64,000 nucleotides of DNA from a bacterium (GCA_020849855.1 JADZFO010000010.1:1-64000); one strand, 5' to 3'; counted from the stretch's first letter, positions 50,980-60,733 are shown. The notes: generated from the letters alone by a model not told the origin. Program-made: numbers and translations.

Positions 50980-51867
50980 ATGGCGATCCTCGTCAACAAT
51001 GAAAGCCGCGTCTGCGTGCAGGGCATCACGGGCCATGAGGGCAGTTTCCATGCCAGCGCCATGCTGGACTATGGCACCCAGGTGGTCTGCGGCGTAACCC
51101 CCGGCAAGGGCGGCCAGGTCTTCGAGCACGAGGGCCACAAGGTGCCGGTCTTTGACACCATGGCCCAGGCCATCGAGGAAACCGGCTGCGATGTGAGCTG
51201 CGTCTTTGTCCCGCCGCCAATGGCCGCCGACGCCGTCAGCGAGGCGGCGGAAGCCGGCATAGAGCTGATCGCCTGCATCACCGAGGGCATCCCGGTGCTG
51301 GACGGCCTGCGCCAGTACAACTACATCGCCCGCTATGGCGCGACGATGATCGGCCCCAACTGCCCCGGCCTGGTCAGTGTCGGCATGTGCAAGGTGGGCA
51401 TCATGCCCGCGCGCATCTTCAGCCCGCAGCCCGGCCCGGTGGGCCTTATCAGCCGCTCGGGCACCCTGACCTATGAGGTGGTCAACGCCCTGACCGAGAA
51501 CGGCCTGGGCCAGAGCACCTGCATCGGCATCGGCGGCGACCCGATCATTGGCACCACCTTCCTTGACCTGCTGATGGAGTTCGAGGAAGACCCCGACACC
51601 GAAGTGGTGGTGGTGATCGGCGAGATCGGCGGCTCCGACGAGGAGATGGCCGCCGAGTTCGTCAAGGAGATGAGCAAGCCGGTGGTCGGCTTCATCTCCG
51701 GCCGCACGGCGCCTCCCGGCAAGCGCATGGGCCACGCCGGTGCGATCGTTTCGGGCAATACCGGCACCGCGGCATCCAAGGTGGCGGCCTTCGAAGAGGC
51801 CGGCATCGTGCTGGCCAGCCTGACGATGGAGATCCCGGGCCTGGTCAAGACCGCGCTGGGGAAGTAG
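50980..51867 (+). CDS. sucD: Succinyl-CoA synthetase alpha subunit
   Basis: 295 residues. Interconverts succinyl-CoA and succinate with nucleotide phosphorylation, in the TCA cycle, as a partner of Suc[34 protein letters not shown] is the CoA-binding domain, GPNCPGLV and SRSGTLTYE follow, and GHAGAIV holds the phosphorylated histidine. GGTTAGGA precedes the ATG, with TAAAAT about 60 nt upstream. sucC is not adjacent. Confidence 0.95.
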   Translation: MAILVNNESRVCVQGITGHEGSFHASAMLDYGTQVVCGVTPGKGGQVFEHEGHKVPVFDTMAQAIEETGCDVSCVFVPPPMAADAVSEAAEAGIELIACITEGIPVLDGLRQYNYIARYGATMIGPNCPGLVSVGMCKVGIMPARIFSPQPGPVGLISRSGTLTYEVVNALTENGLGQSTCIGIGGDPIIGTTFLDLLMEFEEDPDTEVVVVIGEIGGSDEEMAAEFVKEMSKPVVGFISGRTAPPGKRMGHAGAIVSGNTGTAASKVAAFEEAGIVLASLTMEIPGLVKTALGK

Positions 51868-51869
51868 GC

Positions 51870-52547
51870 CTAGGTTACCTTCTGCAGCTCCGCGAGATAC
51901 GGTTGATAGCCAGTCTTATAGATATCAGCAAAGCGGTCGTATGGTCGCAGAGACTCGTACATGTCGGCGCTGAGCCACTTTGTCATTTCTACGACGTCCA
52001 TGTGTGCCTCGTCCAGGTCAGCCCACTGCCAGATGGGTTCATGGTGAAAGACGCGGTTGCGCAGAAATCGGATTCGGAACAGCCTCCTGCGCAGATTGTG
52101 GTATCCAAGATCCTTCCTTAGCGCATATGGAAAGGTCCTGCGAAGTGCATCTCCCTTCCAGAGTAGCCGCTCATGGTCCGCGGCGAACAGCCCGACCCAG
52201 AACCCAAGCGTCAGACCGGAAACGACGCGACCGATGTTAGGGTGCTTGCCCTCTCTTGCAAGTCTCTTCATCACCTTATCGACCTGATCAAGATCCCTGT
52301 TTGGCAGCAGCTTCCATTGTGGGTCCCACCATCTCCCTTTTCCAAGCTTGGTGGAAAGTGTTCGCTGGACTCTGTTTCGCAGAGCAATCTCCAGGCCATT
52401 GAGCGGCAGGTAGAGACTTTCACAAAGCCCCATGTTCCAGAGATATCGCGATAGAGTCTCCGGTAGATGAGCTGCGTTCAAGCTCCCATATGGCTGCAAA
52501 CGGTCTCGGCTAAGTACATGCTCCATCAATTCCTGGAGATCAAGCAA
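51870..52547 (-). CDS. Abi-like HEPN protein (AbiD/F, Abi_2 type)
   Basis: 225 residues. YLWNMGLCESLYLPLNGLEIALRNRV and FLRNRVFHHEPIW match the Abi_2/AbiD-F pattern; RNRVFH (Arg163-His168) is the R-x4-6-H motif of HEPN ribonucleases. Such proteins act in abortive infection or as toxins. It is less GC-rich than the flanking genes and converges on sucD with 2 nt between stops, consistent with a recent insertion. No antitoxin-like gene is adjacent, so it would be a single-gene system. Confidence 0.78.
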   Translation of the reverse strand: MLDLQELMEHVLSRDRLQPYGSLNAAHLPETLSRYLWNMGLCESLYLPLNGLEIALRNRVQRTLSTKLGKGRWWDPQWKLLPNRDLDQVDKVMKRLAREGKHPNIGRVVSGLTLGFWVGLFAADHERLLWKGDALRRTFPYALRKDLGYHNLRRRLFRIRFLRNRVFHHEPIWQWADLDEAHMDVVEMTKWLSADMYESLRPYDRFADIYKTGYQPYLAELQKVT

Positions 52548-52581
52548 TCTTGTTACTTCCCAAGGTAGAATCTGTTTGGTA

Positions 52582-52644
52582 CCCCGGAGCTTCCTCTCCC
52601 GCCAAGGTCTACGTGCCGGCGGCGGTGACGATTCCGGGGCTTTT
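52582..52644 (+). terminator. Weak hairpin plus T-run in 326-bp gap
   Basis: CCCCGGA (52582-52588) pairs with TCCGGGG (52633-52639), followed by CTTTTCATTTT. A TAGAAT lies at 52566-52571, so a transcript of about 65-75 nt is conceivable. The long 44-nt loop weakens the call. The rest of the 52548-52873 gap shows nothing else I can support. Confidence 0.3.
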
Positions 52645-52873
52645 CATTTTAGCTCGGCTTTCTTGCTCAGTGGCGCCGTCAAGGTACATGCGATGCTGCC
52701 GTTGTTTCCAGTGCTTCACGCTCCTTCCCGCACGGCATCTTCCTTGGTGCGGGGTTTAAGGGAAGCAGGCTCAAGGGCGCATCAAGTCCCGATCAATTCC
52801 TCCGCAGACCGGGCGGCTTTGCCTGCCGCGCACTAGAATCAGCCAGCCGCTGCCTGCGGTGCGGGAGCAAGAG

Positions 52874-54733
52874 ATGCCCGAGTACCCCGTGATTCTGCTG
52901 CGTGGATTTGACCCGGTGGGCGGCGCGGACCGCGACCCCTTCACCGGCTATAACGACGGCACGGCTTATACCGGCGCGGTCTACCAGAGCCGTGACTTCG
53001 AGGGCTTCGTCATCAACTTCTACAAGGACGCCAGCCGCTCCTACCGCGACACGATCAACGTCTTTCGCTTCCATCCGCCCCTGCCCCTGCCGCATCCCGA
53101 GCTGGGCTTCGGCCTGGCGGACTCCTGCTTCAGCAAGGCCGACCCGGAGAAGTACCAGGCCTGGCAGCAGTTGGGGCAGAGTGACCCGGCGCAGGCCGCG
53201 CGCAGCCTGTGGGTCTTCAACTACTACGCGGCCAGCCAGGGCAATGTCTTCAAGCGCCGCGGCTTCCGCACCGTGCCCTACTTCGCCCGCGAGCTGCAGC
53301 GCTTCATAGAACAGGTGCTGAAGCTGACCAAGGGCGGCAAGGTGAACATCATCGCTCACTCCATGGGCGGCGTGATCCTGCGGCACCTGGTACAGCGGCG
53401 CTATAAGGACAAGGCCGATGCGCAGCGCCGGATCAACCGCATCGTGACCCTCGGCTCGCCCCTGACCGGGATCAGCTATATGGAGGGCGGGGTGGTGGAG
53501 GCCCTGCGCAGCCTGCTGGGCCTCGGCGACCAGAGCGAACTTGACGCCATGGACCCCTCGGAGATCCTGAAGCCGGCGCTCAAGCTGGGCGAGCTGGGCG
53601 GTGACAGCGACTTCCTGCCCTCGGCGGACACGGATATCCAGCCGGCCAACCATTATGGCCTGATTAACGCCGCGCTGTGGGACGGCAAGAAGAAGATCAG
53701 CAGTGATGAGAAGGAGGCACTGGCCCGGCGCATCGACCTGGACTTTGACCCGCGGCGCTGGCTGTGCGTGGTGGGCACTGACCCCGAAAGCTACAGCGCC
53801 GCGCTGGGCCGCTTGGGCAGCGCGCTGCGCGGACACGGCGGGCGTACCGACGGCCTGGTGGCCCAGGACAACGCCTGGCTGGAGGGCTCGCCGCGCAGCT
53901 ATCTGCACAAGCCCCATGGCGGGCCCGACGGCCTGCAAACTTCGCGCGAGAGCTATGAGGTGGCGACGCGCTTCTTCTTTGGCACGCATGACATCAGCGT
54001 GCGCCTGAAGGCCGGCGGGGTGATCGCCAACTTCGACCGCAACAGCCAGTACTACCTTGGCGCCTCGATCAAGGTCCGCGGTGTGGACTTCTTCCTGCAC
54101 CAGATGGACCGCGAAAGCAAGAACTGCATCGTGCTGTTTGAGCCCGGCCGCGAAAGCGACTGGCTGGGCCTGGAGGCCGGGCAGCGCGCGCGCCTGAAGC
54201 AGGAAATCCTGCTCTGGGAGGGCAGCCTGGACATGACCCGCGCGCTCTCCAGCGGGCAGATGGTCTTCCGCTTCGACTTCAACCTGTACGGCGAGGACAA
54301 GCCCAGCCTGCTGAACCCCCTGCGCCTGCTTTCGCTGAAGCACAGCGACCAGATCGTGGCCCAGGAGCAGTTTGTGGCGATCTTCACGCCCAGCCCGGAC
54401 CGGCTCTACTGGTTCCGCAACAGCAAGGAGATCGTGGGCATGGCGGCGCAGATGCTGAAGTCGCCGATGAGCGTGGGCATCAAGTCGGCGGCGGTGAAGG
54501 CCAGCGGGGATGTGGCGCAGCAGAACGTGAACAGCTTCCTGGCCCAGCTGGCCGCCAGTGAGAAGCAGGGCATCAAGACACTCAGCGCAGGGCCGGACGG
54601 CGCGCCGGCGGGGACGCAGTATGTCTATGACTGCACGGTGAAGGGCGACACCTATACCATCGACGGCCTGCCGGTGGACACCCTGAGCTTCCACGGCGAG
54701 CTGCTGGTGCAGATCAGCAAGCGCAAGGATTAG
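52874..54733 (+). CDS. Alpha/beta-hydrolase (lipase-like) with unrecognised C-terminal domain
   Basis: 619 residues from ATG 52874 (GGAGCAAGAG upstream). YPVILLRGFDPVGG is the first strand and oxyanion region, and VNIIAHSMGGVILRHLVQRR the nucleophile elbow (GxSxG variant HSMGG), as in lipases and PGAP1-like esterases; GSPLTG follows as in those families. The last 270 residues (from about FFGTHDISVRLKAGG) are beta-rich and unknown to me. No signal peptide, so cytoplasmic or exported by another route. Substrate unknown. Confidence 0.75.
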   Translation: MPEYPVILLRGFDPVGGADRDPFTGYNDGTAYTGAVYQSRDFEGFVINFYKDASRSYRDTINVFRFHPPLPLPHPELGFGLADSCFSKADPEKYQAWQQLGQSDPAQAARSLWVFNYYAASQGNVFKRRGFRTVPYFARELQRFIEQVLKLTKGGKVNIIAHSMGGVILRHLVQRRYKDKADAQRRINRIVTLGSPLTGISYMEGGVVEALRSLLGLGDQSELDAMDPSEILKPALKLGELGGDSDFLPSADTDIQPANHYGLINAALWDGKKKISSDEKEALARRIDLDFDPRRWLCVVGTDPESYSAALGRLGSALRGHGGRTDGLVAQDNAWLEGSPRSYLHKPHGGPDGLQTSRESYEVATRFFFGTHDISVRLKAGGVIANFDRNSQYYLGASIKVRGVDFFLHQMDRESKNCIVLFEPGRESDWLGLEAGQRARLKQEILLWEGSLDMTRALSSGQMVFRFDFNLYGEDKPSLLNPLRLLSLKHSDQIVAQEQFVAIFTPSPDRLYWFRNSKEIVGMAAQMLKSPMSVGIKSAAVKASGDVAQQNVNSFLAQLAASEKQGIKTLSAGPDGAPAGTQYVYDCTVKGDTYTIDGLPVDTLSFHGELLVQISKRKD

Positions 54734-54843
54734 CGGGCGCAGGGACTGGCCACAAAGGGTCCAGCGGGCGCAGGACTGGCAGACGCGGAACCGGCGCAGC
54801 AAAAGCGGCGGATTGTGCCAGGGTAGTCGGGCCTGCGCGGAGC

Positions 54844-55368
54844 TTAGTTAATCGCGTAGAGGTCCGGGAGCTGGCGCCAGCGCTGCTCGAAGTCGAGGCC
54901 GTAGCCGACCACGAACTTGTCGGGGATGCTGAAGCCGCAGTAGTCCAGCTGCAGGTCCACCTCGCGGCGGTGCGGGCGGTCCAGCAGGGCGCAGATCGCC
55001 AGGCTGGCCACCTTGCGCGCCTGCAGCATCTCCTTGATGTAGTGCAGGGTGCGCCCGGAATCGAGGATGTCCTCCACCACCAGGACATGGCGGCTCTCGA
55101 CGCTCTCCTCCAGGTCCTTGACCAGCTTGACCTGGCCCGAGGAGGATTCGCCGGCATAGGAGCTGACCGCGATGAAGTCGTAGCTGATCTCGATGTCGAT
55201 GCTGCGGCTCAGATCGGCCAGGAAGGTGGTCGCCCCGCGCAGCACGCCCACCAGGTGCAGGCTGCGGCCTTCATAGTCCGCGCTGATCTGCGCACCTAGT
55301 TCGCGCACGCGGGCGGCGATGTCGTCGGCACTGTGGAGGAGCTGGAAATAGCTCGGGATATCGAGCAT
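54844..55368 (-). CDS. hpt: Hypoxanthine phosphoribosyltransferase
   Basis: 174 residues. VLVVEDILDSGRTL is the PRPP-binding motif of type I phosphoribosyltransferases; LVGVLRGATTFLADLSR (PPi loop), SYDFIAVSSY (mobile loop) and PDKFVVGYGLDFEQRWRQLPDLY are specific to hypoxanthine/guanine enzymes. Salvages purines to IMP and GMP. Start chosen at 55368 by family length; an in-frame ATG at 55389 is also possible, and neither has a clear ribosome site. Confidence 0.93.
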   Translation of the reverse strand: MLDIPSYFQLLHSADDIAARVRELGAQISADYEGRSLHLVGVLRGATTFLADLSRSIDIEISYDFIAVSSYAGESSSGQVKLVKDLEESVESRHVLVVEDILDSGRTLHYIKEMLQARKVASLAICALLDRPHRREVDLQLDYCGFSIPDKFVVGYGLDFEQRWRQLPDLYAIN

Positions 55369-55551
55369 GGCAGGGAGATAGGATAGCATACCCGGACCGG
55401 TGGCGCCCCGCGGCGGCGGCCAGGGCGGCCCGGCTTTAAGCCAATTTTCAACGGGCAGGCAAGCTCAGCGGGAACTGACATATATAAGGTGTGGTCTAAA
55501 CGCCCGGTGCTCGCTGAGGCTGTAACCAGCAGGCCCGGGCGGGCGTCTGGG

Positions 55552-55557
55552 TATAAT
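55552..55557 (+). promoter_or_regulatory. -10 element (TATAAT) before the pilin cluster
   Basis: Perfect TATAAT about 100 nt before the first prepilin gene. The leader contains an AGCGCC-GCG-GGCGCT hairpin, and GGAAGG is the ribosome site. The -35 is poor. Confidence 0.5.
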
Positions 55558-55659
55558 GTCCGGGTAGCGAGCGCCGCGGGCGCTGCGCGCCTTACTTTCA
55601 GGCCTGGCCTGGAAGCATGCTGAGAGAGGCTGAGCGATTTGGCCGGAAGGATGGACGAA

Positions 55660-57126
55660 ATGTCAACTAATACGGGCCGCCCGCGGGGCAGCAGGCGTCT
55701 GCGCCGGGGTTTTTCGCTGATTGAAATCCTGGTGGTCCTGCTGATCCTGGCCATTCTGATTTCAATTGTGGTGCCGACCCTGATCGCCACCCAGCCCCAG
55801 CGCAACCTGGCCTCCGCCAGTGAGCGCTTCGCCAACGACATCAACTACTGCCGCTCCAAGGCTGAAGCCACGGGCAACGATATCTACATGGCCTTCGAGT
55901 GCCAGCTGGATGAGAACAGCGTGGAGGGCTATTACGAGGAAAGCAGCAACAGCTTCCTGGACAGCCCCAGCCGCAACGGCAACTCCTATATCTCCCCGGG
56001 CAACCCGGGCGTGAAGCGCACGGCGCGGGCCTATTACATCGTTGAGGCCCGTCCGCGCACCAAGGGTGACGGCAGCGCTTATACATATCTGGACTGGCTG
56101 AACGATTACGACGTCTGGAACGCCGGCAACGGCGACTACCCGGTGGAGCCGCTCTTCCCCTTCAGCACCGACGACACCGCCCTGAGCGGCACCCTGCCGG
56201 ATCCGAGCCTTGGCGCCTTCAACGCCTTCGCCGCGCCGCTCTCGATCTTCCCGCAGCACATGATCTTCGGCGGCGGCGGCACCACCTACGCCCAGCGCCA
56301 CTTCAACCAGAAGGGCCTGACCGGCGGTGACTGGCGCAACGGCGACCCCGACGACCAGATCTACAAGACCTTCTGCGTGGCCGATGAGGCCGAGATCCTG
56401 TCCTACGACCAGAACACCGCCGACGTGAACATCGACCGCTTCCCGGCCGGCGACCCCAACGGTGAGCGCACCTACGACCCCACGCCGGGCGGCCTGAACG
56501 GCGGCAACGGCGGCAGCCGCGGTGACCATCCGCGCCTGCAGGAGCAGGTGGTGGACTACGTGCTGCTCAAGCGCGTCGAGCTGCCCGAGCACGTCTTCTT
56601 CATCAACCCCTGGCAGAACTACTTCGTCACCGGCTGGTATGACAACGGCGGCGGCGTGAACTATGTGCGCCAGGACATGCAGTTCCTGCAGTACCTCTGG
56701 GCCTTTGATTCCAGCGGCGCCGTCAGCCTGCGCCAGTGGGGCTATGACCCCGAGTCCTTCCCCGACGGCAGCTATGCCGGCCTGGTGCATGGCGAGCCGG
56801 TGGATGTCGGCTCCAACTACCCGGTGGTACGGATGATGTGGATGGCGCTGGACGAGTGCCTCGACTTCAGCGGCTCCAGCTCGGTCATCCCGACCAACAA
56901 GAAGAGCCAGCAGGAATCCAGCGGCCGCCTCTTCGGCCTCTGGCCGATGAACGGCAAGCATTTCGTGGAAGACTACGCCCCCAACGACCGCACGCGCCAG
57001 ATCAACCCTGACGACCCGGCGCTGGACGTGGGCAATGTCAACAACGTCAGCCAGGGCGACCAGGGCAACTTCCCGCAGTTCCAGCGCGAAGTGGCCTACA
57101 GCCAGAATTTCCTGGTCGCACCCTAA
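55660..57126 (+). CDS. Prepilin-like protein 1 (large type IV pilin-like)
   Basis: 488 residues. After a short basic leader, RRGFSLIEILVVLLILAILISIVVP is a class III signal: cleavage after Gly, N-methyl-Phe, Glu at +5, then a hydrophobic helix. The remaining 440 residues are an unusually large Asn/Asp/Gly-rich beta domain; ordinary pilins are 130-180 residues. ATG 55660 is chosen for GGAAGG 9 nt upstream. First of six such genes; no ATPase or platform gene is in the window. Confidence 0.83.
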   Translation: MSTNTGRPRGSRRLRRGFSLIEILVVLLILAILISIVVPTLIATQPQRNLASASERFANDINYCRSKAEATGNDIYMAFECQLDENSVEGYYEESSNSFLDSPSRNGNSYISPGNPGVKRTARAYYIVEARPRTKGDGSAYTYLDWLNDYDVWNAGNGDYPVEPLFPFSTDDTALSGTLPDPSLGAFNAFAAPLSIFPQHMIFGGGGTTYAQRHFNQKGLTGGDWRNGDPDDQIYKTFCVADEAEILSYDQNTADVNIDRFPAGDPNGERTYDPTPGGLNGGNGGSRGDHPRLQEQVVDYVLLKRVELPEHVFFINPWQNYFVTGWYDNGGGVNYVRQDMQFLQYLWAFDSSGAVSLRQWGYDPESFPDGSYAGLVHGEPVDVGSNYPVVRMMWMALDECLDFSGSSSVIPTNKKSQQESSGRLFGLWPMNGKHFVEDYAPNDRTRQINPDDPALDVGNVNNVSQGDQGNFPQFQREVAYSQNFLVAP

Positions 57127-57142
57127 GCAGATAGTTAAACCG

Positions 57143-57174
57143 GGCCCGGCAGCCCTCAGGCGGCCGGGCCTGTT
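57143..57174 (+). terminator. GC-rich hairpin after prepilin 1
   Basis: GGCCCGG/CCGGGCC with a 14-nt loop, followed by TGTT only. A weak terminator or attenuator; transcription may continue to the next gene. Confidence 0.35.
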
Positions 57175-57275
57175 GCATGCGGGGCGGCTTCAAGAGCGCC
57201 GCGCAGGGGTAAAATAAGCTGCCGGGCCCCGTGGCCCGGAGGCGGCGCTGCCGCCAGAGCTCAAGGTGGAATAAG

Positions 57276-58376
57276 GTGAATCAGCATATGACTGCCAAGC
57301 AGATGCCCCGGCGCTGTAAGCGTGCCGGTTTCTCGCTGCTCGAGCTGCTGGTCGCGCTGACCATCCTGGCCATTGCGCTGATCCCCGTAGCCTACTTCTA
57401 CAGCAAGTCGCTGCAGAGCGTTGAAGAGGCCGGCATCCGCACCCGGGCCCTGACCCTGGCCCAGGAGCGCCTGGCCGAGCTGCGCCAGATGCCCTATGAC
57501 CAGATCCGCAGCAACATCACCATGTCCGGCGAGCAGCGCTCGGTGTTTTCTTCCACCGGCGATATCGACCTGAGCATGGAGGACTGGACGGGCAACGACT
57601 TTGAGGTCGCCGGGCGGATCAGCCTGCGCGGCAGCGAGCATGCCGGGATGTTCTTCTTCCCGCTGCCGCTGGACTTCAACCCCTACCAGCCGCAGACCCA
57701 GGGCTACAACAACGCGATCGGCGTGAACCACTACGCGCCCTTCAACCCCCTCGGCACCGTGGCCGACGGGCATGTGAACTTCAACGACGGCTCCGGCAAC
57801 AACCTGGACTACGAATACGAGCCGATCGGCTTCTATACGCAGAAGATCCTCAACCGCAACCGCAGCCTGGCGGTGGCCGACCTTTCCGACATCTCGATGG
57901 CGGACCGCCGCACTATCCCGGCGCTTGAGCCGGCCCTGAACATCGACGGCACCGGCACCGCGGTGGACAACTTCCGCTTCGGCACCCAGGAAGAGGCTGA
58001 CAAGTACGCCATTTACGGCCGGCGCACCATCATCATGGACACCGTGCCCAGCTACATGATCTTCGACAACGACGGCGACACCTTCGCGCCGGATGACGAC
58101 CGCGACGGCGGCGCCACGGCCCTCGACCCCTATCCCCTGGGCAAGGGCCCGGACAATAAGTTCCAGAAGATCAGCCGCTATGGCCTGGGCAAGGAAGTCA
58201 CGGTCATCGTCTTCTGGCTGCCCCGCGACGCCACTGATGGCTATGTCGACGCCGACGACCTGAACAAGATCGAGCTCAAGACCTTCATCCCCGACCCGAA
58301 GGCCTTCAAGAGCGGTGAGCCCAGCCAGGGCAGTGGCGTCAGCCGCAACGACAACCTGTTCATCACCACTGACTAA
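57276..58376 (+). CDS. Prepilin-like protein 2 (PilV/minor pilin-like)
   Basis: 366 residues from GTG 57276 (AAGGTGGA 5 nt upstream; ATG 57288 possible). CKRAGFSLLELLVALTILAIALIPVAYFY is the prepilin signal with Glu at +5. The segment after it (ALTLAQERLAELRQMPYDQI) is the conserved stretch of PilV/GspI-type minor pilins, which help start or cap the fibre. The C-terminal domain is large and D-rich, like the rest of this cluster. Confidence 0.82.
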   Translation: MNQHMTAKQMPRRCKRAGFSLLELLVALTILAIALIPVAYFYSKSLQSVEEAGIRTRALTLAQERLAELRQMPYDQIRSNITMSGEQRSVFSSTGDIDLSMEDWTGNDFEVAGRISLRGSEHAGMFFFPLPLDFNPYQPQTQGYNNAIGVNHYAPFNPLGTVADGHVNFNDGSGNNLDYEYEPIGFYTQKILNRNRSLAVADLSDISMADRRTIPALEPALNIDGTGTAVDNFRFGTQEEADKYAIYGRRTIIMDTVPSYMIFDNDGDTFAPDDDRDGGATALDPYPLGKGPDNKFQKISRYGLGKEVTVIVFWLPRDATDGYVDADDLNKIELKTFIPDPKAFKSGEPSQGSGVSRNDNLFITTD

Positions 58377-58502
58377 GGCTCCTTCACAGTCCAGCAGCCG
58401 CGCCCCCCGGGGGCCCTGCTTTGCGCGTACAGCGCCAGCCCGCCGGAGCTGCGGGAATGTCAGGCGCGGGGCCCTTCGTTTACTAGTGGATGTAACCTGA
58501 CA

Positions 58503-58508
58503 TATAAT
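58503..58508 (+). promoter_or_regulatory. -10 element (TATAAT) before prepilin 3
   Basis: Perfect TATAAT, with TTACTA 17 nt upstream as a poor -35. It suggests a second transcription unit starting within the pilin cluster. Confidence 0.45.
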
Positions 58509-58621
58509 CGTCCGTCTGAGTAAAGTGGCGGTCCGGGGCAGGCGGTCTTACAGCCCGCCTGGGACAGGCCGGGAAAACTTTGCGATCTGCGAACGCACTT
58601 GAATCAAGCGAGGCCAGCGAA

Positions 58622-59674
58622 ATGGTTCTGAGCAAGAATGGCGGCAGCCGGCCGGCTTTGAAGGCCGGCAAGCCAGCGATGCCCGGGCGCCGTGCTTTCA
58701 CCCTGATTGAACTTCTGGTGGTGATGGGCATCATCCTGGTGCTGGCGTCCATCGCCATCCCGGTGGCCAACAGTGCGCGCCAGAAGGCCAAGGACACCGA
58801 GGTCAAGGCCGGCTGCAGCAATATCCAGAAGGCCCTGGAGCTTTACGCCACCGACCACGCGGGCCAGTACCCCGGCGCGCACTGGGAGCGTGACTCCACG
58901 GGCGCCTACTACGTCGGCCCCGGCGTGCTGGGCGGCACCCCGACCTATTTCGGCACCGAGGTCAACCAGGACTTCTACACCCCCAAGGACAGCGCCGACC
59001 CGCGCATGCCCTTCCTGGCCGACGGCACCCCCAACCCGCAGTCCCTGGACTCGCTGGTGGTCGGCGGCTACCTGGAGGACTACCCCTCCAACCCCTTCCT
59101 GCGCGCCAGTGACGGCAAGAAGGCTCAGATGAGCAACCTCTTCCTGTTCAACCCCATCCTGGGCACCAGCGCGCCGGACCCGGCCCTGCCGGACACCCTG
59201 GACTGGAACCGCTATACCGGCGTCGGCGAATCGATGCGCACGGAATACCTGGACGTCGGCCGCGGCCACTTCAGCTATATCCCGCTGAACCCGACCAACA
59301 CCACCGGCTTTGACTATGTCGGCGAGTGGAACACCGGCAACCTCTCGGACGCCCAGCTATCCGAGTACTACAAGGGCTGCAAGGGCTATATCCTGGTGGG
59401 CTGGGGCCACGAGCGCATGGACGATTCCCAGGCCAAGGGCGTCAGCACGCGCTTCTGGGACAACGGCCTTGGCGGCTTTGACTTTGACAAGAACCTTTCG
59501 CTGGACAGCCTGGAGCAGGTGCTCAGCAACACCGGCGGCGGCGGCCTGCTTTCCATAGAGCAGCAGGACAGCACCGGCGCGGTGGGCGCTTTCGGCGGGC
59601 CCCTGCCCGGCGGCGCCGTTGATATTGACCAGGCCTTCTACGGCGCCACCTTCTTCACGGTCTCGGGGAGCTAA
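58622..59674 (+). CDS. Prepilin-like protein 3 (pseudopilin-like) with Ala at -1
   Basis: 350 residues from ATG 58622. GRRAFTLIELLVVMGIILVLASIAIP is the prepilin helix with Glu at +5, but the residue before the cleavage site is Ala instead of Gly. NIQKALELYATDHAGQYPG resembles the GspG/pseudopilin pattern that follows the helix. The C-terminal domain is about 280 residues and unrecognised. Stop lies 3 nt before the next ATG, so prepilins 3 and 4 are co-translated. Confidence 0.82.
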   Translation: MVLSKNGGSRPALKAGKPAMPGRRAFTLIELLVVMGIILVLASIAIPVANSARQKAKDTEVKAGCSNIQKALELYATDHAGQYPGAHWERDSTGAYYVGPGVLGGTPTYFGTEVNQDFYTPKDSADPRMPFLADGTPNPQSLDSLVVGGYLEDYPSNPFLRASDGKKAQMSNLFLFNPILGTSAPDPALPDTLDWNRYTGVGESMRTEYLDVGRGHFSYIPLNPTNTTGFDYVGEWNTGNLSDAQLSEYYKGCKGYILVGWGHERMDDSQAKGVSTRFWDNGLGGFDFDKNLSLDSLEQVLSNTGGGGLLSIEQQDSTGAVGAFGGPLPGGAVDIDQAFYGATFFTVSGS

Positions 59675-59677
59675 GAA

Positions 59678-60682
59678 ATGTTGAATCAATCCAGCCGCCG
59701 CGGCTTTACGCTGATCGAACTGCTGGTGGTGATCGTCATCATCGGCATCCTGGTGACGCTTTCGATCCCGCGTTTCGCCGACTTCCGCCGCAAGGCGCGG
59801 GAGACCGAGACCGCTGCCAACGTCAAGAAGATCCAGACCGCGCTGGAATCCTTCGGCGCGGACAATAACGGCAACTATCCCTTCAAGGTCCGCTACTTCA
59901 ACCAGGCGACCTACAACAACCCGGGCTTCGACCCTGCCGCGAGTACGCCGACCCGGACCAGTGATTCCAACGGCGACTACTTCAGCCTCGGCCTGATCGG
60001 CGGCGTGCGCACCGTGAACCCGGACTTCTCCGACAACAGCACAATGACCGCTGTGGAGAAGGACGCGGGAATCAACGAGCACAAGATCGTCCAGCCCTTC
60101 GGCTTCAGCTACAACGACTTCTACCAGTACTTCAACCAGTACTCCGACCCCCTGCGGGCCAACGGTTACCTGGACGACTATCCGGAGAACCCCTTCCTGA
60201 AGCGCCCGATGGGTAACATCATGTGGGCCTACGGTAATGCGAACTGGCGCAACGGCGGAGCGTATCTCTATGACTCCACCGTGCCCTATGAGCGCATCAC
60301 CCCCAGCCCCGGCGACTTCGTCTACACCTTCTTCTACCGGGCTGATGCCAATGGCATCGATGCCCCGGCCGGCGTGCTGCCGGCCAAGAAGAGCTACCAG
60401 GCCAAGAGCGAGAACGCCACCTTCCCCGGCGAGTATTACATCGACCTGGTGGACAGCTACCAGCTCTGGGGCCTGGGCGAGCTGAAGCTCAACGGCCCCT
60501 GGTGGCAGGCCTATCCCAACAATGCCGCCGGCGCCGCGGTGCCGCGCCAGGAAGCCAAGGTGGACTGGAACGGCAACGGCACCAAGGACATTTTCGAGCT
60601 GGGCATGGTGATTTACTACAAGAACGCCAGCGCGTCTTCATCCCAGAGCACACAGCAGGGCGGCAAGCCCCTGGAGTTCTAG
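59678..60682 (+). CDS. Prepilin-like protein 4
   Basis: 334 residues. SRRGFTLIELLVVIVIIGILVTLSIPRF has a canonical cleavage site and Glu at +5. ETAANVKKIQTALESFGADNNGNYPF is the helix extension shared with proteins 3 and 5. It is followed by a 260-residue domain; like proteins 3 and 5 it contains a DYPENPFLK segment, suggesting a common fold in the cluster. A weak ribosome site precedes the ATG; coupling to the upstream gene is likely. Confidence 0.84.
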   Translation: MLNQSSRRGFTLIELLVVIVIIGILVTLSIPRFADFRRKARETETAANVKKIQTALESFGADNNGNYPFKVRYFNQATYNNPGFDPAASTPTRTSDSNGDYFSLGLIGGVRTVNPDFSDNSTMTAVEKDAGINEHKIVQPFGFSYNDFYQYFNQYSDPLRANGYLDDYPENPFLKRPMGNIMWAYGNANWRNGGAYLYDSTVPYERITPSPGDFVYTFFYRADANGIDAPAGVLPAKKSYQAKSENATFPGEYYIDLVDSYQLWGLGELKLNGPWWQAYPNNAAGAAVPRQEAKVDWNGNGTKDIFELGMVIYYKNASASSSQSTQQGGKPLEF

Positions 60683-60733
60683 TCAAGATTGGACAGCCCG
60701 CGGAAAGCGCCGCGGAACCTGAGGAGCGGATCA

